Source: Microvirga lupini (GTDB lineage: Bacteria > Pseudomonadota > Alphaproteobacteria > Rhizobiales > Beijerinckiaceae). From it: a DNA stretch of 64,000 nt. Made by a program: the position numbers and the translations under genes. Each line of letters begins with the position of its first letter. The first letter of the stretch is position 1. Shown in pieces: positions 59,176-64,000 of this stretch. The notes beneath the pieces are model-generated. The model was given only the letters and a program-made list of their open reading frames with translations. It was not told the DNA's origin and did not search any database. The stretch lies in assembly GCF_014191055.1 (NCBI RefSeq), contig NZ_JACHWB010000007.1, positions 62,001-126,000 on the forward strand. The letters run 5' to 3'.

Positions 59176-60018
59176 TTAGCGAATGCCATCCCAGCAGGCG
59201 CGCGATAGCTCTGCGATGCGCCGCGTGGCTGCCGCATGGCCGGGAAGGCCGTCCGGCATGGTCTCGGGCACGTTGTCGGTGATGGCGCACAGGATGTAGA
59301 GCGGCTGATCGTTTCTGAACACGATGCCCGCGTCCATCCATCCCCGCTGCCCGCGTCCGGTCTTGTTGGCGACCTTCGTGGTCAGAGGCAGAAGAGCGGG
59401 AATCATGTTCCTGAACCGCTGCCAGCTGAGGAATTGCAGCGCCATCGCGCAGAGCTCGGTGGTGACGCCGAGACGGGCTGCGACACTGGCATCGGACGTT
59501 CCGCGAAGGATCAGATCGAGGAGGAGAACCTGATCGCGGGCCGTTGTCGTGGTCACGGCCTCGAGGGCATGATTTCCAGGCAAGCCGACGGGAGGAAGCT
59601 TGGTGCGATGAACCGTATCCTTCATGCCGATGCGAGCGCAGTACCGGGTCAGATCGTCGAGATCCAAATCCTTCATCACCTCATAGGTGCAGATATTGTC
59701 GCTGGTGATGATCATCTGGAGGATGGCATCCCTCATCGGGATGAGAAGGCCCGGCGTCATGTACTGGCACACGCCGGACACGATGCCCTTCTGCAGATGC
59801 TCCTCGATCACGACCGGCTGGTCGAGATCGAGCCGCCCTTCATGAACGGCATTGAGGGCCGCCATCATCACGGAGGTCTTGCGCACGCTCGCTGCCGGCA
59901 GGACCCGGTCTCCATGCCGGCTGAACTCCTCTCCTGTCCGGAGATTCCTGACATGCCAGTAGATGTCGAAGTCAGGCGTGTCGGACACTTCGTCCAGACG
60001 GCCCTTGAGCGTCTCCAT
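59176..60018 (-). CDS. Class-A beta-lactamase-like serine hydrolase
   Basis: A 280-residue protein of the beta-lactamase2 type with the three serine motifs: SVRK (44-47), SDN (106-108) and KTG (219-221). A TTTTARD segment follows where class A enzymes have theirs, but no Glu is seen at the usual Glu166 distance before it, and there is no signal peptide. A true resistance enzyme is therefore unlikely; a cytoplasmic amidase, lactamase for another ring, or esterase is more probable. Operator D lies 22 bases upstream. It is convergent with the GntR gene. Confidence 0.85.
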   Translation of the reverse strand: METLKGRLDEVSDTPDFDIYWHVRNLRTGEEFSRHGDRVLPAASVRKTSVMMAALNAVHEGRLDLDQPVVIEEHLQKGIVSGVCQYMTPGLLIPMRDAILQMIITSDNICTYEVMKDLDLDDLTRYCARIGMKDTVHRTKLPPVGLPGNHALEAVTTTTARDQVLLLDLILRGTSDASVAARLGVTTELCAMALQFLSWQRFRNMIPALLPLTTKVANKTGRGQRGWMDAGIVFRNDQPLYILCAITDNVPETMPDGLPGHAAATRRIAELSRACWDGIR

Positions 60019-60040
60019 GGTTCAGGATCTCCATGAGTGA

Positions 60041-60054
60041 GTTTTGCGCAAAAG
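60041..60054. promoter_or_regulatory. TGCGCA operator, site D
   Basis: GTTTTGCGCAAAAG with a perfect 12-bp core, 22 bases upstream of the beta-lactamase-like gene on the minus strand. Confidence 0.7.
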
Positions 60055-60205
60055 ATGAGGTGTTCTTACCGGATTGTGAGAACAGCCTCAAGCTCATCAA
60101 GAGGGCAAGTTGCCGAACAAAAGTGCTTTTAACACGAATTAAAAAGGAAATTCCAAGTTCTCAAGCGTCAAGTTAGGCTTATAAGGATCGCTTGCGTCTT
60201 TAAAT

Positions 60206-60219
60206 TTTATGCGCATAAT
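60206..60219. promoter_or_regulatory. TGCGCA operator, site E
   Basis: TTTATGCGCATAAT, 13 of 14 identical to site B, 39 bases before the HDAC-like gene. The 240-base gap 60019-60258 between divergent genes holds sites D and E and is AT-rich. Confidence 0.72.
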
Positions 60220-60258
60220 GCGGCCGCATGATCCTTCCGCATTCGAGCCAGGGTTCCC

Positions 60259-61299
60259 ATGAAAGCCGTCTTTGCGCCAGCCAGCCAGCGTCATGACCCT
60301 GGTTCCTTCCTGTGCCGGGGCGCTCTGCAAACGATCCTGGAGCAGCCGGCGCGCGTGCGGAACCTCCTCAACGGCGTGCAGGAGAGCGGTCTCGCGATCG
60401 TTGCTCCGCGCGATTTCGGCCTTGATCCGATCCTGGACATCCATGCGGCGGATTATATCAACTTTCTGCGCACGGCTTATGCGGATTGGCAGGCGATGCG
60501 CGCGAGGGGCGTCTCTGCGAGCGAGACCGTGCAGTCCAGCGGCTTCTCATTGCGCCATCGCCATGCCCGTGTTCCGAACGCCGTTTCCGCTCGTGCCGAC
60601 TACTATCTGTCCGGCGGCTGGGCGCCCCTGGCCGAAGGCACCTTTGAGGCGGCTGTTGCCTCGGCGCATTCCGCCGTTGAGGCCGCCGAAATCGTACTGG
60701 CGGGCGGTGGTGAAGCCTTTGCGCTCTGCCGTCCCCCGGGGCATCATGCCTATGCCGATCTCGCTGGCGGCTTCTGCTATATCAACAACGCTGCCGTTGC
60801 CGCGCAAAGGCTCGTCAGGGATCTGAGGCGCGTCACGGTTTTAGATATCGACGCCCATCACGGAAACGGCACGCAGGGTATCTTCTATGAACGCAGCGAC
60901 GTGCAGTTCGTCTCGCTGCATGCGGATCCGACCCATGTCTACCCGTTCTATTGCGGCTTTGCCGATGAGACGGGCCATGGCTCCGGTGCGGGCTTCAATC
61001 TCAATCTGCCTCTGACCATTGGTTCGCGGGACGATGCTTTCATCGACGCCCTGAGACATGCCCTTGGCGCCATCCGCGATTTCCGTCCCGGCGCCCTCGT
61101 GGTGTCGCTCGGCCTCGATATCCATGAGGACGACCCGACGAAGCTTCTGAGCATCTCCGGCGACGGTCTGGCCCGGATCGGAGCCATGATCGGCGCCGAG
61201 CGCCTGCCGATCGTGGTGATCCAGGAGGGTGGCTATGACATCGGCAAGCTCTCCGGAAACCTCCGCAGCTTCCTGGACGGCTTCGTCGGTGCGCGATGA
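60259..61299 (+). CDS. HDAC-family amidohydrolase, acetylpolyamine-amidohydrolase-like
   Basis: Zinc hydrolase of 346 residues. RPPGHHA gives the catalytic His pair (162, 163); zinc ligands Asp198 and His200 are in DIDAHHGNGTQ, and Asp287 in LGLDIHEDDP; Tyr326 lies in EGGYD. Length and spacing match bacterial acetylpolyamine amidohydrolases (AphA of Mycoplana), which deacetylate N-acetylputrescine and acetylspermidine. It is likely cytosolic. It precedes an aminotransferase by 48 bases, so product amine could pass straight on. Other acylated amines are possible substrates. Confidence 0.9.
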   Translation: MKAVFAPASQRHDPGSFLCRGALQTILEQPARVRNLLNGVQESGLAIVAPRDFGLDPILDIHAADYINFLRTAYADWQAMRARGVSASETVQSSGFSLRHRHARVPNAVSARADYYLSGGWAPLAEGTFEAAVASAHSAVEAAEIVLAGGGEAFALCRPPGHHAYADLAGGFCYINNAAVAAQRLVRDLRRVTVLDIDAHHGNGTQGIFYERSDVQFVSLHADPTHVYPFYCGFADETGHGSGAGFNLNLPLTIGSRDDAFIDALRHALGAIRDFRPGALVVSLGLDIHEDDPTKLLSISGDGLARIGAMIGAERLPIVVIQEGGYDIGKLSGNLRSFLDGFVGAR

Positions 61300-61347
61300 A
61301 AGCCTTCAACTCTCAACGATCCATCGCATGATAGAGGAGACGGTTCG

Positions 61348-62721
61348 ATGAAAATGCCTGACATGTCCGATCTCGCCAGCTGGCAGTCGATCGACCGTGC
61401 CCACCACATCCATCCGTTCACGGATCAGAAGGCGCTGCGAGCATCCGGATCCAGAATCATCTGCAAGGGTGAGGGCGTCTACCTGCAGGATGTCGAAGGC
61501 AACCGCTATCTGGACGGCATGGCCGGTCTCTGGTGCGTCAATGTCGGCTATGGCCGGCAGGAGCTCGTCACCGCGGCAACCCGGCAAATGGAGGAGCTTG
61601 CCTATTACAACTGCTTCTTCAACACCTCGACGCCCGCCGCAACGCGCCTGTCCCAGCTTCTGGCCCAGGTGACGCCGGACGGCTTCAACCAGTGTTTCTT
61701 CACCAATTCAGGCTCAGAGGCCAACGACACGGTGCTGCGCTTCGGGCGGCATTACTGGGCGCTTAAAGGCAAGCCGGAAAAGACGATTTTCATCAGCCGC
61801 CGCAATGCCTATCACGGCAGCACGGTCGCGGCCGGGAGTCTCGGCGGCATGGCCTGGATGCATTCGCAGGGCGGTCTGCCGATCCCCGACATCGCGCATA
61901 TCGATCAGCCCTATTGGTATCACGAGGGTGGTGACGAGACGCCGGAGGAATTCGGCATCCGCGTCGCCCGTCAGCTCAAGGCCAAGATCCGCGAACTCGG
62001 ACCTGATCGCGTCGCCGCCTTCATCGCGGAGCCGATCCAGGGATCTGGGGGCGTCATCATCCCGCCGTCCACCTACTGGCCGGAGATCAAGAGGATCTGT
62101 GCCGAGAACGAGATTCTCTTCATCGCCGATGAGGTCATCTGTGGGTTCGGACGTACCGGAAAATGGTTCGGCTCCGAGTTCTACGACCTGAAGCCCGACA
62201 TGATGAGCATGGCGAAAGGCCTTTCATCAGGATATGTACCGATTGGCGCCGTGATGATGAGCGACGAGGTGGCCGACACCCTGGTGGCCAACGGCTTCCT
62301 GTCCCACGGCTTCACCTATTCGGGCCATCCGCTCGCCTGCGCGGTTGCCGTGCGCAACATTGAGATCATGCTCAACGAGAGGCTGGTCGAGCGGGTGGAA
62401 AGCGACATTGGGCCCTATTTCCAGGAAAAGTGGGCTTCATTGAAAAATCATGCTCTTGTGGGCGAGGCTCGCTCAATCGGCCTGATCGCGGGTCTGGAGA
62501 TGGTCAAGGATAAGTCTCGGCGTGAGAAATTCCCCACGACCGCGCGTGTCGGCCTTTTCTTCCGCGAGGCCGCCTTTCGCAATGGGTTGGTGCTGCGCGC
62601 CATCGGCGACACCGTCGTGGCCTCGCCACCCCTGGTCATCACTCATGCCGAGGTCGATGAGCTGATCGAGAAGCTCGGGCGGACCCTGGATGAGACGGAG
62701 CGCTACGTGCGCACTCTATAA
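61348..62721 (+). CDS. Class III omega-aminotransferase (putrescine/beta-alanine:pyruvate type)
   Basis: PLP enzyme of 457 residues. Asp261 in IADEVICGFGRTG holds the PLP ring nitrogen and Lys290 in SMAKGLSSGYVPIG the Schiff base; NSGSEANDTVLRF is the phosphate site. The DEVICGFGRTG form is typical of SpuC-like putrescine-pyruvate and related diamine or omega-amino acid aminotransferases, distinct from the GABA enzyme at 49168. With the HDAC-like enzyme it would turn a freed diamine into an aminoaldehyde. AGAGGAGA lies before the ATG. Confidence 0.9.
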   Translation: MKMPDMSDLASWQSIDRAHHIHPFTDQKALRASGSRIICKGEGVYLQDVEGNRYLDGMAGLWCVNVGYGRQELVTAATRQMEELAYYNCFFNTSTPAATRLSQLLAQVTPDGFNQCFFTNSGSEANDTVLRFGRHYWALKGKPEKTIFISRRNAYHGSTVAAGSLGGMAWMHSQGGLPIPDIAHIDQPYWYHEGGDETPEEFGIRVARQLKAKIRELGPDRVAAFIAEPIQGSGGVIIPPSTYWPEIKRICAENEILFIADEVICGFGRTGKWFGSEFYDLKPDMMSMAKGLSSGYVPIGAVMMSDEVADTLVANGFLSHGFTYSGHPLACAVAVRNIEIMLNERLVERVESDIGPYFQEKWASLKNHALVGEARSIGLIAGLEMVKDKSRREKFPTTARVGLFFREAAFRNGLVLRAIGDTVVASPPLVITHAEVDELIEKLGRTLDETERYVRTL

Positions 62722-63055
62722 CCTGCCGGAGATCCTCGTCGGACGACATCCACGTGGGCATTCCAGCAGGATCAGCAACTTCAGGCCGCTCGGGTGATAA
62801 ACACGGGTGGTATGGATGGGCTTGTCCATGATGCCCCTCCGGAACCCGGTATCGATCGGTTTCGCAAGATCACCCTGCCGGCCTTCGCCTCGTCACGGCC
62901 AGCCGAAGAGAGGTCGAGTCTCACGATTCGTGATTCACCGGCGGCCTCTCTCGATCCCTTGCGCTGGATCAAAGCATTTCTCCAGCTTCAAGCGCATAAT
63001 ATCCGCGATTGATGGTCCGGCGACCACTCGCTGGGGCAAGCAGAGGGAGACGGCG
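62722..63055. other. Intergenic region after aminotransferase
   Basis: This 334-base stretch holds no credible gene: short frames exist on both strands but lack ribosome sites and family features. A weak operator copy lies at 62987-63000, and the promoter for the stress protein is expected nearby. Confidence 0.6.
62987..63000. promoter_or_regulatory. Weak TGCGCA-like site G
   Basis: TTCAAGCGCATAAT matches site E at 12 of 14 positions (it keeps GCGCATAAT) but lacks the left T of the core. It lies 55 bases before the universal stress protein gene. Confidence 0.3.
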
Positions 63056-63892
63056 ATGATCAAGGACATCATGGTGCATCTGGATGGAAGCCCGGACGAC
63101 GAGATCCGGCTTGAATATGGCCAAGCCATTGCCGCCATCGATCGGGCCCACCTGATCGGCGTCTTCACCAATCCGCTGCCGGATCTGTCGATTGCCATGC
63201 CGTTCGACGGAGGTGCTGCCGCCGTCGCGCAGGTTGTCTCCGACCTGGAAGAGCAGGCGCGCCGGGAGGGTGATGCGACGGCCAAACGTCTGACCGAGAG
63301 GCTCACCGGGCTTCAGACCCCAAGCGAGCTGCGCCGTTTCGACGAGACCCCCGGCACCATGCCGATCAAGGTTGCGGAACAGGCCCGGTATGCCGATTTG
63401 TTCGTGACGACACGCCCGTATGGTGCAGGCGAGGAACCTGTCTGGCTGGACCTTGTCGAGACCGTCCTGTTCGGCAGCGGGCGCGGCCTCATGATCGTGC
63501 CTCCCGGCCGTCATCGTCAGGGGCCGGTTCAGACTGTTCTCGTGGCCTGGAACGGCAGCCGCGAGGCCGCTCGGGCGGTGAGCGAGGGATTAGATTTCAT
63601 CGAGAGGGCCACTCGTGTCGTGGTCCTTATGATCGGGCATCGAACCGGGGCGGAGACCGGATCAGAGATCAAGGCCCACCTCAATCGACATGGCATCATG
63701 CCCGAGATCATTGCCGTCGAAAGCGAGGGGCGGCGGGTTGCGGACATTGTGTTGGAGGAGGCCAAAAGCGTCTCGGCCGATCTGATCGTCATGGGCGGGT
63801 ACGGCCATACCCGCCTGCGGGAACAGATCTTCGGTGGCGCGACCCTCGATATGCTGACGCTTTCGGATCGCCCGGTCTTGCTGGCACATTAA
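63056..63892 (+). CDS. Universal stress protein, two-domain
   Basis: A 278-residue cytosolic protein with two USP halves. The first (MIKDIMVHLDGSPDDEIRLE) is degenerate; the second (VQTVLVAWNGSREAARAVSEGL) ends with LIVMGGYGHTRLREQIFGG, a full G-2x-G-9x-G ATP site. AGAGGGAGA precedes the ATG at 63056. The frame is open 83 codons upstream but without conservation. Possibly part of the same regulon through weak site G. Confidence 0.87.
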   Translation: MIKDIMVHLDGSPDDEIRLEYGQAIAAIDRAHLIGVFTNPLPDLSIAMPFDGGAAAVAQVVSDLEEQARREGDATAKRLTERLTGLQTPSELRRFDETPGTMPIKVAEQARYADLFVTTRPYGAGEEPVWLDLVETVLFGSGRGLMIVPPGRHRQGPVQTVLVAWNGSREAARAVSEGLDFIERATRVVVLMIGHRTGAETGSEIKAHLNRHGIMPEIIAVESEGRRVADIVLEEAKSVSADLIVMGGYGHTRLREQIFGGATLDMLTLSDRPVLLAH

Positions 63893-64000
63893 AGTATCGG
63901 ACATGAATCCGAACTCACGTCCGATGCTTCAAGTTTTTGGTTTGACGCATCTTTCCACGCGAAACCGATGCCCACTTTTGCGTTCGATGCTCCAGCTTTC
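63893..64000. repeat. REP-like repeat, family 2, running off the window
   Basis: ATCGGAC...GTCCGAT forms a hairpin at 63897-63931; then CACGCGAAACCGATGCCCACTTTTGCGTTCGATGCTCC resembles the element at 40116-40166. It may continue beyond 64000. Confidence 0.55.

Noticed and set aside
59176-60018. Antibiotic-resistance beta-lactamase
   Set aside because: No signal peptide and no Glu at the expected deacylation position; the catabolic setting argues against resistance.
62781-62972. A 63-codon minus-strand frame in the gap after the aminotransferase
   Set aside because: No ribosome site, no recognisable family, and composition like spacer DNA.

Overview
The window looks like chromosomal DNA of an alphaproteobacterium of the Hyphomicrobiales (Rhizobiales). 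A Methylobacteriaceae/Microvirga-like genome is my best guess. The evidence is high-GC coding sequence, a Cys-Pro-bearing Irr next to fabA-fabB-fabI, a PraR/PhrR-like regulator inside the lnt-metK-trmB block, the linked order nfu-tsaB-rimI-fur-acyltransferase-miaB-phoH-ybeY-corC-lnt, and dispersed palindromes of the kind common in this order. The genus is inference only.

Layout. (1) 0-11 kb, minus strand: translation and transcription core genes rimP-nusA-ylxR-infB-rbfA-truB, then rpsO-pnp, with one plus-strand ferritin-like gene between. A good sigma70-type promoter and an early intrinsic terminator precede rimP, which suggests attenuation of the whole nusA-infB operon. (2) 11.2-14.2 kb, plus strand: a three-gene MacA/FtsX/ATPase exporter operon. 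(3) 14.2-31.5 kb, mostly minus strand: trmB, metK, PraR-like regulator, lnt, corC, ybeY, phoH, miaB, GST, DUF1127, LysR (plus), acyltransferase, Fur/Mur, rimI, tsaB, nfu, usp, trpS, murJ. (4) 31.6-36 kb: DsbA-like protein, a PIMT-like methyltransferase and a PAS-GAF-PAS-GGDEF-EAL signalling protein. (5) 36.3-47.2 kb: fabI-fabB-fabA divergent from irr, then an EamA transporter, a tiny DUF3096 membrane protein, an SH3 protein, a 2-hydroxyacid dehydrogenase, a Crp/Fnr regulator, an amine oxidase, an EI24/CysZ-like protein, an NDUFA9-like epimerase and tRNA-Leu(CAG). (6) 47.6-63.9 kb: an accessory catabolic block with gabD, gabT, an HSL-type hydrolase, PaiB, a C45 Ntn-hydrolase, a complete oligopeptide-type ABC importer, a GntR/FCD regulator, a class-A beta-lactamase-like hydrolase, an acetylpolyamine-amidohydrolase-like HDAC, a class III omega-aminotransferase and a universal stress protein.

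The most interesting signal is in block 6. A near-perfect 14-bp palindrome, TTTATGCGCATAAA or TTTTTGCGCAAAAA, sits just upstream of the hydrolase/paiB pair, the C45-ABC operon, the binding-protein gene, the beta-lactamase-like gene and the HDAC-aminotransferase operon, with a weaker copy before the stress protein. This ties differently oriented genes into one apparent regulon, with the embedded GntR protein as the likely regulator. Together the enzymes could import an N-acylated or amide-linked amine, open the amide, remove an acyl group, transaminate the amine and feed GABA and succinate semialdehyde into central metabolism. The substrate is inferred, not shown.

Dispersed repeats: three ~100-bp imperfect palindromes (22549, 24652, 31526), two smaller related ones (3610, 5093) and a second REP-like family (40047-40166 and 63893-64000).
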